From: JBGASG01 sp046328035
Lineage (GTDB): Bacteria; Cyanobacteriota; Vampirovibrionia; Obscuribacterales; Obscuribacteraceae
Length of the DNA stretch: 64,000 bases
Assembly: GCA_046328035.1 (NCBI GenBank)
Contig: JAXLXI010000015.1
Location: 1-64,000, forward strand
Direction of reading: 5' to 3'
Shown: positions 18,622 through 28,082 of the stretch, one piece after another
Numbering within the stretch: the first letter of the stretch is position 1
Layout of the letters: every line of letters begins with the position of its first letter
Made by a program: the position numbers and the translations under genes
Notes under the pieces: generated by a model
What the model was told of the DNA's origin: nothing
Seen by the model: the letters and a program-made list of their open reading frames with translations, nothing else
Database searches by the model: none

Positions 18622-19248
18622 TTACTTATCCAGTTGCGGCGGCGGCGAGAAAGACCGGAAAAACTCTTCGACATCGCTCTCAGTCAGCCGCTTTTTGGGT
18701 CCGAAGACTCCCAGATACATCGTGCGTCCTTTGACCGGATCCACAAAGACACGCATCCGATAAATAGAATCGCTGCCCGACTCCTTTGGCATGGCTCCTT
18801 CAACTTCTTTGCCCGGCCAATCTTCCTTTGCAATATTTACGCGCTTCCTTTCTTTACCGCTGGCACCCTTGGCAAATCCATCGCAGGCGCCGTTCAAGAC
18901 GCCTTCAATCAGTTTTTTGTCCTCGGAAAAGTCATAATCGGTCGTCTGCTGTTCATAAGCCACGAAGACAGCACCGTCGACATTGGATGTGTAGCCGGTC
19001 ATATCATCCTTTGCCACCTCCTCCTTTGTCGCGATGCCCGGCATGGACACGTTGAAATGCAGTCCCATCAAGGGCGCTTTGCGGGTGACAACCGGTGCCG
19101 GTCCGGTGCGCACAAGTTGCGGGGGCGGCGGTGTGCAGCCGGTTAACGAGAGAGCGAGGCTAATGAAAGCGCCGAGGCAGCCGATTACAACCCATGCGGA
19201 CGCTGCCCGGTTGAGACACCAGGAGACTTGACTGGCACGGGTGTTCAT
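18622..19248 (-). CDS. Lipoprotein of unknown function
   Basis: 208 residues. A hydrophobic segment ends in the lipobox SLTGC (Cys near 38), followed by a Pro-rich linker (TPPPPQLV). The soluble domain begins with GLHFNVSMPG and ends with RMRVFVDPVKGRTMYLGVFGP and a helix ESDVEEFFRSF. That order recalls PsbP-like or DUF1795-like folds, in which a short strand precedes a final helix, but the match is weak. It is downstream of the serpin genes on the same strand, 45 bp after the second one, and may belong to the same transcript. Confidence 0.7.
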   Translation of the reverse strand: MNTRASQVSWCLNRAASAWVVIGCLGAFISLALSLTGCTPPPPQLVRTGPAPVVTRKAPLMGLHFNVSMPGIATKEEVAKDDMTGYTSNVDGAVFVAYEQQTTDYDFSEDKKLIEGVLNGACDGFAKGASGKERKRVNIAKEDWPGKEVEGAMPKESGSDSIYRMRVFVDPVKGRTMYLGVFGPKKRLTESDVEEFFRSFSPPPQLDK

Positions 19249-19293
19249 CTCGGAAGACCTCCGGCTGAAGCTGAGAGAAGTCTACCAGAAAGC

Positions 19294-20499
19294 TTACTGT
19301 CCAGGCGGCTCCACTACGTGCCCCATAAAGAGCAGGCTGTCAGTCTTGTTGTCTCGCAGCGCAATTACAAATGGTCTGTCGACGATCATTTCAAAGGGCG
19401 GAGGTGGATTTGCCATGGCCATGGTGGGAGCCATCTCCACCGCCGTCGCGGCGGCAGCTTCGGTGCCCTCTTCGTTCACTTCCATAAAAGTCTTGTGGAA
19501 GACCTGGCTGATGTACACGCGCTGCTTCAAATCCGACATCTCGCTGAAATCGGCTTTGTTTTGATCGAAGGCCACTTCCAACCCCATGCGACAAAGAACT
19601 TCTTTGAGCGTCATTTTGTCTTCCAGCTTGAAGCGCGGCAGCACCAGACGCCCATCGCTTTTGTGCACGCGATTGACCAGGTCGACCCACATCTGCGGCG
19701 TGAGACTGGCTTCGAATGCGGACAACGAGGTTGTTTTGCCCGGCAATATCACATACATGCTGAGGCGACCATCTGCATAAGGCAGACTGATGATTTTGAA
19801 GTCACCGGTTTCATAGTAGCGAAAATCATCACGACTGAGATGCATCATAGGCACCTTCTTCGTTGACCCGTTTGGCAGATGGAAGTCGCCCGGTTTGGTG
19901 AGCGCCTTATCGAACTTGTGCTGCCATGCCCCCTTGAAGTAGATAGCATTGATCAAATAGAGAATCGCGTCTTCACTGACTTGGTCGATAATGGTTGGAA
20001 TCTTTTCGTGAGTCTTTTCGGATACCCACAGGTTAATCGTCTTCACCGCATCTGGTGACTTGAAATCAAGCGAGTTGATCTCGGCTCCAAAGTATTGCTT
20101 GTTCAGTGACACGAAGTCAGGCTTGAACGCGACGGACTTCTCGCCGAAAAGCGCGTTGGCAATCTCCAGCTGGGTACTCATGCCTGGCTGCCTGAGGCTG
20201 TTCAGCACCAGTTGTTCGCGAGCCGCCACCGCCTCTACCGATCCCAGTTCACCGAATCCGAGAACCTTGCCCATGTCCTTCCTGGTATCGCCGGCGGCAC
20301 CATTGTAGGTCATCGTCAACGCAGTCTTTACACTGAACGGCGACACAAGGACGTTGGCGTCCGGATGCTCCTTCGCAACCTCTTGAAATAACTCTAGCGG
20401 AAAACCAGACATCACCGGTCCCTCCTCGTCCGCGCCGGCTTGCAGCATCGGGCCCGCGCCCAGGACGAATGTAAGACACAGCGCCAGCATGCCCTTCAT
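19294..20499 (-). CDS. Serpin-family protease inhibitor, secreted
   Basis: 401 residues, normal serpin length, with a signal peptide (MKGMLALCLTFVLGAGPMLQAGA) and a GAGGAG ribosome site. Serpin signatures are NVLVSPFSVKTALTMTYNGA, INLWVSEKTHEKIPTI, LYLINAIYFKGAWQHKFD, the hinge EEGTEAAAATAVEM and VDRPFVIALRDNKTDSLLFMGHV. The small-residue hinge predicts an inhibitory serpin. By alignment to antitrypsin the reactive bond lies near PTMAM, suggesting a Thr or Met at P1. It is a paralogue of the serpin immediately upstream on the same strand, 40 bp away. Confidence 0.93.
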   Translation of the reverse strand: MKGMLALCLTFVLGAGPMLQAGADEEGPVMSGFPLELFQEVAKEHPDANVLVSPFSVKTALTMTYNGAAGDTRKDMGKVLGFGELGSVEAVAAREQLVLNSLRQPGMSTQLEIANALFGEKSVAFKPDFVSLNKQYFGAEINSLDFKSPDAVKTINLWVSEKTHEKIPTIIDQVSEDAILYLINAIYFKGAWQHKFDKALTKPGDFHLPNGSTKKVPMMHLSRDDFRYYETGDFKIISLPYADGRLSMYVILPGKTTSLSAFEASLTPQMWVDLVNRVHKSDGRLVLPRFKLEDKMTLKEVLCRMGLEVAFDQNKADFSEMSDLKQRVYISQVFHKTFMEVNEEGTEAAAATAVEMAPTMAMANPPPPFEMIVDRPFVIALRDNKTDSLLFMGHVVEPPGQ

Positions 20500-20539
20500 A
20501 GTTGCAGCTCCTCACTCTGTAGAAACAATGGTAACCGCT

Positions 20540-21763
20540 TTACTTGGTTGCCGGAGCAGACCCGCCCACAGGGTCTGCCACATGTCCTATGAACAACGTA
20601 GCTCTGGTGGTTTCATCCACGATGGCCACGATGAACGGATGGTCGACGGTCATATAGAAGGGGCGCTTTTTATCGGGAATAGAAAGACCGCGCGGCATGG
20701 CGACTACCGTGGCCGCAGCAGCCTCCGTGCCGTCTTCAGTAACGTCCATGAAAGTCTTCTGAATCACTTTGCTAATGAAGATTTCTTGATCGTCGCCTTG
20801 GTCCACCATCTCGACAAAATTAGCGCTCTTAGGCTGGAACGCCACACCCATCCCCATTTGAGACAGGGGATCGTTGAGCAGCATGTCGTCATCGATTTTG
20901 AAGCGCGGCATCGCGAGCGAGCCGGGACTATTCGCAAACTTCCCAAGCCACTCGTTCCATTTCTCCTGCGTCATCTCAGCTTCGAAGATATTGAGCGGCT
21001 TTATGTTAATCGGCAGGATTACATATAGACTCAACCGCCCGTCAGCATAAGGCAGTGCAACCGCCTGAAAATCATCGGTCTGCAGGTACCGAAAATCTTT
21101 GCGGACCGAATTCATCATGGACACGTTCTTGACTGAACCGTCAGCCATCTTGAATGGTGCCTGCTTGGTCAGCGCCTTCTCGAATTTTTGTGCCCATGTC
21201 CCTTTGAAGTAGACAGCATTGATAAGAAAGAGAACGCTCTTAGGATCAACACTCTGGATAATGGTGGGAATTTTCGCGTGCGTCTTCTCTGAAACCCACG
21301 AGTTAATCTTCGCGAGCGAAGCGGGAGCGGAGAAGTCGAGCGAGCTGACTTCACAGTCAAAGTACTTTTTGTTAACGGACAGGAATGCCTCTTTGAATTT
21401 CACACTCTGATTGCCGAACAGAGCATTAGCAATCTCCAGAATGGTTGCGTCGCCAGGCTTGCTGAGGCTATCAAGAAGTGCTTTCTGCGCCGCGTACGCC
21501 TTCTCGTCTTCGGCGGGCAGACCGAGCACGCGCGCCATCGCTTCCCGCGTGCCGCCTTCAGAGCCTGCATAGGCCATGGTCAGGGCGGTAGCGGCGCTAA
21601 AAGGCGAAACCAGGACATTCTTGTCCGACTTGCCTTTGGCTGTTTCTCTGAACAGATCAACGGGAAACGTCCCAGCAGCGGTTTCTTGAGCAAAAGCAGC
21701 GGTGCCGGATATATCGCACAGACACGCCAGCGCGACCAAACTCCATGCCAGAAAGCGCTTCAT
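20540..21763 (-). CDS. Serpin-family protease inhibitor, secreted
   Basis: About 407 residues from ATG 21763 (GAGGG upstream). The signal peptide ends near AAFAQ. Serpin core motifs are present: NVLVSPFSAATALTMAYAGS, INSWVSEKTHAKIPTI, VLFLINAVYFKGTWAQKFE, hinge EDGTEAAAATVVAM and DHPFIVAIVDETTRATLFIGHV. The reactive loop reads MPRGLSIP, so Arg is a candidate P1, which would favour trypsin-like targets. That differs from the paralogue downstream. The two probably form an operon, with the lipoprotein gene at the end. A diguanylate cyclase gene is divergent. Confidence 0.93.
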   Translation of the reverse strand: MKRFLAWSLVALACLCDISGTAAFAQETAAGTFPVDLFRETAKGKSDKNVLVSPFSAATALTMAYAGSEGGTREAMARVLGLPAEDEKAYAAQKALLDSLSKPGDATILEIANALFGNQSVKFKEAFLSVNKKYFDCEVSSLDFSAPASLAKINSWVSEKTHAKIPTIIQSVDPKSVLFLINAVYFKGTWAQKFEKALTKQAPFKMADGSVKNVSMMNSVRKDFRYLQTDDFQAVALPYADGRLSLYVILPINIKPLNIFEAEMTQEKWNEWLGKFANSPGSLAMPRFKIDDDMLLNDPLSQMGMGVAFQPKSANFVEMVDQGDDQEIFISKVIQKTFMDVTEDGTEAAAATVVAMPRGLSIPDKKRPFYMTVDHPFIVAIVDETTRATLFIGHVADPVGGSAPATK

Positions 21764-21826
21764 CCGCAAGCCCTCAAACCCACATTCCGTGACAGGTTGA
21801 TCCTACTACAGACAACCCCCGGGTGT

Positions 21827-23125
21827 ATGATGGAGCCTATGCCATTCCAGGTTGGACAGCAGATACTTTTGATGCTCGTGGAAACGGTGCTCGTTTCTTC
21901 GATATTGCTACTTTTCTTCCGTCTGCGTGCCACTTTTGGATTGGCACCGATTTACACCACGCTCGGTGTCTTCTTCCAACTGTCCAACTTGCTGGCCGCG
22001 ACTATATACGTGATGATCACTCCGGACATTCTCGTCAGTCCGGGATCGGTCGTTCTCTTCCCGGCGTCAATTTTCGCAGTGCTGTTTATCTACATTCGCG
22101 AAGATGCCGCCGAAGCCCGCAAACTGATTTACGCTCTGGTTGCCACCAACCTGGTGGCTTCTCTCTTGAATCTGCTCGTGGTGCTGCACCTGCGCGGCGC
22201 AAGCGTTTTCAATCCATACCATCTGTCGGCAGAGCTCTTCGTGCACAAGCCGCGCATTGATCTGGTCGGCTCGTTCGCTCTCTTCTTTGACGCCATCCTG
22301 ATTATTCTTGTGTACGAATTCTTCGCACGTCGCTTTCCCCGTTCTCTTTTCCTGCCGATTTTCTTTTCGATGACTTTAGTGCTGGCTTTTGACACGGTGT
22401 TCTTCGTCACCGGCAGTTTTGTCGAACTCCCTAACTATGTCCACTTGCTGCTTTCAGGCTTGCTGGGCAAGTCGGTTGCGGCGCTGCTTTACGCTGTAGT
22501 GTTGACCATTTATCTGCGCCGCTTCGACGTCACACAACCTTTGGCACCCGGTGAAAGACGCGCACTGGGAGACCTGTTCCAGGTGCTCACCTACCGACAA
22601 AAGTACGAAGCCATGCGTATTCAAGCAACTCGTGACGCACTCACCAGTGTGTATAACAGGGCGTTCTTCGACGACATCCTGCATTCTGAGGTGGCACTTT
22701 CGCATCGCGCCGGCCGTCCGCTCGCGCTCCTGATGATCGACATCGATCATTTCAAGAGCATCAACGACACATACGGACATGCGGAAGGCGACCGCGTCTT
22801 GTCGCTGGTGGCACACACCATGCAAGCGATCATCCGCAAGTCCGATTTCCTGTGCCGCTATGGTGGGGAGGAGTTCTCCGTGATCCTTCCCGATGCCGAT
22901 CTCGATCATGCCGACGATCTGGCCGAGCGTCTGGTTGCGGAAGTGCCGAAGAGCTGCACAATCGTGCAAGGCGGAGTCGAGAAACGGAAGATCACGATTA
23001 CAATCGGGCTGGCCTCGCTGCCCGACGAAGTGCAGACCGCGGAAGACCTGATCAAACTGGCTGATTCCAGACTCTATAAAGGCAAACAAAAGGGACGCAA
23101 CTGTTTCGTAACCCGCGAGACTTAG
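21827..23125 (+). CDS. Membrane diguanylate cyclase (GGDEF)
   Basis: About 432 residues; ATG 21827, 21830 and 21839 are alternative starts. The N-terminal ~240 residues hold about seven membrane segments, forming a membrane sensor module of unknown ligand. The GGDEF domain starts near 270 (RDALTSVYNRAFFDDIL), with DIDHFKSINDTYGHAEGD and the active-site RYGGEEF near 345, all intact. It should make cyclic di-GMP from GTP. No EAL or PilZ gene is nearby. The closing LADSRLYKGKQKGRN is typical of the family end. Confidence 0.9.
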   Translation: MMEPMPFQVGQQILLMLVETVLVSSILLLFFRLRATFGLAPIYTTLGVFFQLSNLLAATIYVMITPDILVSPGSVVLFPASIFAVLFIYIREDAAEARKLIYALVATNLVASLLNLLVVLHLRGASVFNPYHLSAELFVHKPRIDLVGSFALFFDAILIILVYEFFARRFPRSLFLPIFFSMTLVLAFDTVFFVTGSFVELPNYVHLLLSGLLGKSVAALLYAVVLTIYLRRFDVTQPLAPGERRALGDLFQVLTYRQKYEAMRIQATRDALTSVYNRAFFDDILHSEVALSHRAGRPLALLMIDIDHFKSINDTYGHAEGDRVLSLVAHTMQAIIRKSDFLCRYGGEEFSVILPDADLDHADDLAERLVAEVPKSCTIVQGGVEKRKITITIGLASLPDEVQTAEDLIKLADSRLYKGKQKGRNCFVTRET

Positions 23126-23309
23126 CCGGTCTGTGTGTGCGACCCCGACTATCGCCGTACGCAATTACGTACTGACTTGAACCAGTCCATCATTCATGCT
23201 TAAGGGCGAAATGTTCCCTGCAATACCCATCACCCCACGTAACAGTCTCTGGTGAGGACGTTGGCGGCACCCCTGAACACCGCGCATTGGCGTGTGCGGT
23301 ATCAGCTCT

Positions 23310-23345
23310 CACGGCGCAAGTTGCTTTTACTTGCGCCGTGTTTCT
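23310..23345 (+). terminator. Intrinsic terminator
   Basis: CACGGCGCAAGT and ACTTGCGCCGTG form a 12-bp perfect stem with a 7-base loop, followed by TTTCT on the plus strand. It lies 185 bp after the diguanylate cyclase stop. The preceding gap could hide a small RNA, but I see no independent evidence. On the minus strand there is no T-run, so it is not a terminator for the membrane-protein gene. Confidence 0.75.
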
Positions 23346-26300
23346 CTATTTGCCCAGTAACCGATTTGAGCTGCTTGCCTGCGCTTGAAGAATACGTTTG
23401 AGATCGCCGATACGCTCGTCCGATTCATCGGCGAAGCAGCATATCGTCAAGTATTCAGTCTTTCCATCATCGCGAGGGACGAGCGCCGTGACACCAAAGC
23501 GAGGCATCTCGATCTCGCCGACTTTAATCGTAAACCGAAAGTATATTGCGGCTGGCTTGCCCGGCATCTCGCGCCAGCGCAATATGTTTTGCGTGGCGAA
23601 CTTCGGCAGCACCTGTTTGCTCTCGCAGGTCTTCGCCAGAGCGATAGCCAGAGCTTCCACACCCTCAGGATTAGAAGGAAGCGTGCCGATCTCCAGTGTT
23701 GAATTCAAGTTTTGTCCCGGTGAAATGAATATCGCGGATGGACCTCCGGCAGCTTTCCCTGGTCGCCAATCAGCGGGCAGCATCATGGTGGCATTCAGTG
23801 GTGGCACAGACTGTGGAACTAGACGCTTGGCGTTTGCTCTATAGCATCCAAAGGCAATTAAACAAATGCACGCAGCGGCCGTCAAAGCCGTCAGTCCGCG
23901 CACGTCGATTAACGGCTTAGGTTCCGGTGCTGCATTGCCATCAGCGTCGGACACTGGTGTTTCCTCCTCGTCTTCTCCCATGGTTACAAACTGCAGCTCT
24001 GAGTCCATCGAGTCCTCCTCTTCGAGAAGCATAGACTCGGTCGTCTCCGGCTTGCGTTTTCTTAGAATGTCCGCGGTACTCTCTAGTTTCCAGACGATGT
24101 GGAAGATCATGTAGAGAAACAACATGCCGCATGCGGCAAGCAACGTGTTCATCAAGTCTGTCGATTGCAAGTAGCTTTCATATCGTGGATAAGCCGTCCA
24201 CAAGCAGAAGGTAATCACGGCGGTCATCAACCCCACGCCAACCAGTCTGACACTTGAGAGAGCCTTGCCGGCCGTGGTCAGCAGGGCGAAAAACAGACAG
24301 GGTAACAGTACCGCCAGGTACGAGAAGATCCAGTTCCAGTCGATTGCATAAGAGACGTTGAACGGCATGAACAGTGCTGTCAGCAGTGGTGGCAAGGGCA
24401 GATCGACATTAGTTTTGCAGAATGATCCAAACCCGCTGGCAAAAGATAGCAAAGCGAAAATGATAGCGGCCGGAAATTGCGCTTCGTCCTTGACGAGACG
24501 TTTTCTGCCAACCAGAAGCAGCGCCGCCAGAAGTGCTGTATATAGGAGCGAGCGGATCAAAACCCACGTCTCGGGCAAAATGACTGTAAACCCTTCCAGG
24601 TAGCCGTGCGTACTCAGATTGGCGACTTCATGTTTGAGCAAGTCGAAAAACCGATAGAGTGACCAGTCAGAGAGTGCAAGCTTGTCCAGCACGTTGAATG
24701 GAAAAGTGGCCAGCGCCCCGGCGCAGAAGCATTGAAACACTCGCAACACCCTGATCGGGAGCCGCTCAAATCGTCGGACCGAAAGTACATAAAGAAAGTA
24801 CGGCAACCCGATGTCGATGATGCCTCGGAACATGACAAGAAAAATTTCGTTGGTTACTTTGAAGTCTTTGACGACGGTACGAGCCGCGATCATCAACAGA
24901 CAAAGGCTGATCAAACCGCAATAGAGTCCGACTCGACCGCCCTTTGGCCAGCTGCGCGTGGACTGCGAGCACATGGCAAACACCGATGTATGAAACAGCC
25001 ACAAAAGCCAGACAGCGAAAGTGACGACCACCATCACGTTGTGTCCGGGACTCTGGGCAAATGACGAAAACTGGAATTGGTATTCGTAGATGAGCAGCCA
25101 GCAAAGAGTCGTGAAGTAGAGCATGGTTACCAGCCGCTCTTCGTTCAGTTGCTTTCTGATCGCCATCCACAAGATTGCTATTAGATCAAAAAGCAAGATA
25201 TAAGACATCCACGGCGCCGCCAGCTGGTTCAATTGCTGACTCCAGAACCAGCCACTCGCGTGATACACATTATTGAAGAACACAGCCACCGGCAACAACG
25301 CATCAACCTTGCTCAGTTCACCACGCAGTTCGCCGCTGCAGACAACCAACGCGGCGCCGACAATGATCAGAACCGCCAGCGGATTGAAAATGCGGGCCGA
25401 CAAAAGGTCGCGCACTGTATAAGTCATGATCTTGGCGTTCTTCAGCAACTTATAAACGATGCCGACGCCGACGAAATACCAGAGCGGCCACAAGAATCCA
25501 TTCCACTGCTGTAGAGAGGCAATGATCTGCCCTGCAAATGGGCTGACGCCGCCACGAATCACAACGCTGAAGCTAAACGCGAGAATCAAAGGCACCAGCG
25601 TGAACGTTATGGTGACAACCGGAGCAGCAACTTCTTCACTCGCAACTACAGCGGCTCGCTCGTCCTTTTGATTGGCAGTCAGCAAAGCAATCAGACCAAG
25701 TACGCAGCCGACCGCCGCGCCCCACTGGAGCCCATAAGGTTTGGCTATTGCACCAAGCGGACATAGCACGATGAGAAACATTCCGGCAGCACTGCCGGCG
25801 ACCAGCGCACTAAGCACGGCAGGAAAATTACGAGCTCCTTCGGCGCGTACCGATTTGTAGCCACTGTAGTGAATCGCCAGGTAGATAGTTGCAGGCAACA
25901 ACCAGTTGAAGTAAGACCGCGGTGAAAATAGTGCGCAAGAGCCGACAAACCAGACACAGGCGACTGCCAGCACCGCAAAAATGACGCGGTGACACTGGGC
26001 GGCGCCAGCCAGGATCGCGCCCCAACCGAGCGACGCACCGATGATCCAGAGGTAAACGACCCAGAGTGGTGCACTGCTGATGGTACCGGAGTTAAGTTCC
26101 ACCGGCACAGCTGGCTTCGTCAAAACAAATGCCAGCGGCGTGCAAAGAGTCAGTGCCAGGGTGACAAGCGAAGACACGCGCAGCAGTGTTAGTGTGCCGG
26201 CCGGAAAAGTGTCCGCCACCAGCCGATCACGAGCGTAGTCTTTCCAGAAGAAACGTTCGATGGCATTGCCGACGGGAGCAAGCCGTTTGTGCGCTTTCAG

Positions 26301-26438
26301 CCAGGCAATCACCTTCTCCAGCCAGACTGTTCCAGTCAGCTTGGAGAGTCTCGCACCGACAACTGCCAGAAAGGGGAACAACCCAACCAGGAAGTTTCCA
26401 AACTTGCGAAGTGTGGCAATTACGTTGAGCGGATTCAA
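23346..26438 (-). CDS. Large polytopic membrane protein with C-terminal soluble domain
   Basis: 1030 residues and no recognised family. Residues about 60-790 hold some 18-20 hydrophobic segments, many ended by Trp and Tyr, with no obvious transporter signature. An acidic linker near 810-850 (LLEEEDSMDSELQF, EDEEETPVSDADG) leads to one more membrane segment near 860-880. The last ~140 residues are soluble (MMLPADWRPGKAAGGPSAIF, LNSTLEIGTLP, FGVTALVPRDDGKTEYLTICCF) and resemble the PsbP-like pattern seen in two other proteins of this window. Its start lies 54 bp from the divergent secreted-protein gene. The function is unknown. Confidence 0.8.
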   Translation of the reverse strand: MNPLNVIATLRKFGNFLVGLFPFLAVVGARLSKLTGTVWLEKVIAWLKAHKRLAPVGNAIERFFWKDYARDRLVADTFPAGTLTLLRVSSLVTLALTLCTPLAFVLTKPAVPVELNSGTISSAPLWVVYLWIIGASLGWGAILAGAAQCHRVIFAVLAVACVWFVGSCALFSPRSYFNWLLPATIYLAIHYSGYKSVRAEGARNFPAVLSALVAGSAAGMFLIVLCPLGAIAKPYGLQWGAAVGCVLGLIALLTANQKDERAAVVASEEVAAPVVTITFTLVPLILAFSFSVVIRGGVSPFAGQIIASLQQWNGFLWPLWYFVGVGIVYKLLKNAKIMTYTVRDLLSARIFNPLAVLIIVGAALVVCSGELRGELSKVDALLPVAVFFNNVYHASGWFWSQQLNQLAAPWMSYILLFDLIAILWMAIRKQLNEERLVTMLYFTTLCWLLIYEYQFQFSSFAQSPGHNVMVVVTFAVWLLWLFHTSVFAMCSQSTRSWPKGGRVGLYCGLISLCLLMIAARTVVKDFKVTNEIFLVMFRGIIDIGLPYFLYVLSVRRFERLPIRVLRVFQCFCAGALATFPFNVLDKLALSDWSLYRFFDLLKHEVANLSTHGYLEGFTVILPETWVLIRSLLYTALLAALLLVGRKRLVKDEAQFPAAIIFALLSFASGFGSFCKTNVDLPLPPLLTALFMPFNVSYAIDWNWIFSYLAVLLPCLFFALLTTAGKALSSVRLVGVGLMTAVITFCLWTAYPRYESYLQSTDLMNTLLAACGMLFLYMIFHIVWKLESTADILRKRKPETTESMLLEEEDSMDSELQFVTMGEDEEETPVSDADGNAAPEPKPLIDVRGLTALTAAACICLIAFGCYRANAKRLVPQSVPPLNATMMLPADWRPGKAAGGPSAIFISPGQNLNSTLEIGTLPSNPEGVEALAIALAKTCESKQVLPKFATQNILRWREMPGKPAAIYFRFTIKVGEIEMPRFGVTALVPRDDGKTEYLTICCFADESDERIGDLKRILQAQASSSNRLLGK

Positions 26439-26492
26439 GGTGCTTCCTGCCGAACTGTCCCTTTATACCATAGAGACTCAGCTCGTGAGACA

Positions 26493-27263
26493 ATGAGTCC
26501 CATGAAATCACGGTCGCTACTACTGCCGCCGACTCTAGCAATACTGCTGGTCATTGGAATGTGCACTCCGGTCGGAGCATACATCGAAGACTACCTGCCA
26601 GCGGGTGTTCTAGGCAAAATGAGACCGATTTCTCTGAAGCAGCTTGCGGAGGTCAAGCCGGATCAAACTCTTCAGTTAGGAAACGTCAAATTGTCCAATC
26701 AAGGCGATGTTTTCTCGCTAAAAGGCACGAGTAAATCTGGTAAGCCGTGGTCTTTTGAACGAGATCCCATTGGTTTCGGCGGCACGCTCTACCAGGCGGA
26801 TCTGGACAGAAACGGTCATCAGGACTTGTTGCTGATTACCAACACCGCAGCATGCGGCATTGCGCCACCGCGGGAAGTGACGATTCTGCTTTTCGACAAG
26901 AACGGAACCCCGCGTGGATTCGAATTAGCGGGATACTTCAATAGCGACGAGAAGAGAAATAAAATTGAGGATCTGGTGCGCCTTCCCGGTGGTGGCACAA
27001 CTCCCGTACTTCTGCATCAAGAGCTTGTTTATGCAACAACAAAGAACAAGGACAGAAGCTACTGGCGATGGGTGGCATACCGCGCGGTCAACTGCCGCAT
27101 GGAAGCCTGGAATGTCACACTTGGGGGTACGCCGTTCCCATGTTATGTCTGGTACACCTTCAACCCAAATCACAGGCTGTCGGCAACAAAATGGGCATTT
27201 CTCGAGAAGGCAACAAAAGCGGAGCAAGAGCAGCGAGGGATCGTCGAGGTTGAGATAAAATAA
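26493..27263 (+). CDS. Secreted protein of unknown function
   Basis: About 256 residues from ATG 26493; a Met three codons later is equally possible, and the longer upstream frame overlaps the divergent gene and is rejected. A signal peptide (MKSRSLLLPPTLAILLVIGM) ends near GAYIED. The stretch QADLDRNGHQDLLLI resembles one FG-GAP/VCBS calcium-binding repeat. The rest is beta-rich with several Trp, and has no active-site motif I can name. It is followed 52 bp later by the O-methyltransferase gene. Confidence 0.75.
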   Translation: MSPMKSRSLLLPPTLAILLVIGMCTPVGAYIEDYLPAGVLGKMRPISLKQLAEVKPDQTLQLGNVKLSNQGDVFSLKGTSKSGKPWSFERDPIGFGGTLYQADLDRNGHQDLLLITNTAACGIAPPREVTILLFDKNGTPRGFELAGYFNSDEKRNKIEDLVRLPGGGTTPVLLHQELVYATTKNKDRSYWRWVAYRAVNCRMEAWNVTLGGTPFPCYVWYTFNPNHRLSATKWAFLEKATKAEQEQRGIVEVEIK

Positions 27264-27315
27264 CCGCCCGGCATGCTGAATCACGGCGCACTGGATACAG
27301 GAAGGAAACGAACAG

Positions 27316-27990
27316 ATGACCCAGGAACAATGGTCCGCAGTCGACACATACATCAGCGATTTGATGATGCCACCAGATGTGATTTTGGATGCGGCGCTAC
27401 AACTGAGTACAGAGTCTGGGTTGCCCGCCATTCAAGTTGCCCCTAATCAAGGCAAGCTGCTGATGATCCTGGCGCGGGCGATGAATGCTCGGCGCATCCT
27501 CGAAATCGGCACCTTGGGCGGGTACAGCACCATCTGGTTAGCCCGCGGATTGTCGGCCGATGGGAAATTGATTACCCTTGAGTATGAACCGAAACACGCT
27601 GAAGTGGCGCGCACAAACATCGAGCGTGCCGGTCTGGCTAAGGCAGTTGAAGTGCGAGTTGGTAGAGCGCTGGACAGTCTGCCTCAGCTTGCTCAAGCTA
27701 ACATCGGTCCCTTCGATATGGTCTTCATTGATGCGGACAAGCCTGCTTACCCTGAGTACTTTGATTGGGCGCTGAAGTTGTCGCGACCCGGGACTTTAAT
27801 CGTGGCCGACAACGTGATTCGCCAGGGCGCCATCATAGATGGTGCCAGCGAGGATCCCAACGTCAGGGGAATGCGTTTGTTTCATGAGCGAGTCGGTGCC
27901 GAATCACGCGCTAGTGCGACCGCAATTCAGACAGTTGGATGCAAGGGCTACGATGGGCTTACTTTTGCCATCGTTTTGCCTGCTGCCTGA
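27316..27990 (+). CDS. O-methyltransferase (CCoAOMT-like, COG4122)
   Basis: 224 residues with a GGAAGGAA ribosome site. The family pattern is clear: NQGKLLMILARAMNARRILEIG, then GTLGGYSTIWLARGL (SAM motif I), ITLEYEP, FDMVFIDADKPAYPEY (metal-binding Asp residues), and LIVADNVIRQG. Such enzymes are Mg-dependent catechol-type O-methyltransferases; the bacterial substrate is usually unknown. A 26-bp palindromic repeat lies 20 bp after the stop. Confidence 0.92.
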   Translation: MTQEQWSAVDTYISDLMMPPDVILDAALQLSTESGLPAIQVAPNQGKLLMILARAMNARRILEIGTLGGYSTIWLARGLSADGKLITLEYEPKHAEVARTNIERAGLAKAVEVRVGRALDSLPQLAQANIGPFDMVFIDADKPAYPEYFDWALKLSRPGTLIVADNVIRQGAIIDGASEDPNVRGMRLFHERVGAESRASATAIQTVGCKGYDGLTFAIVLPAA

Positions 27991-28010
27991 TTCCTCATCC
28001 CCCTGGCGCG

Positions 28011-28036
28011 GCAAGAATTTTCGAGAAAATTCTTTC
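28011..28036. repeat. 26-bp palindromic repeat, copy b
   Basis: Arms GCAAGAATTTTC and GAAAATTCTTTC form an inverted repeat 20 bp after the O-methyltransferase stop. Together with copy c it brackets the DUF6088 gene. Confidence 0.75.
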
Positions 28037-28082
28037 GGTCACGCTATGAGCTAGAGCTCGCCGGCAGGCGGGCGGCACGGGA

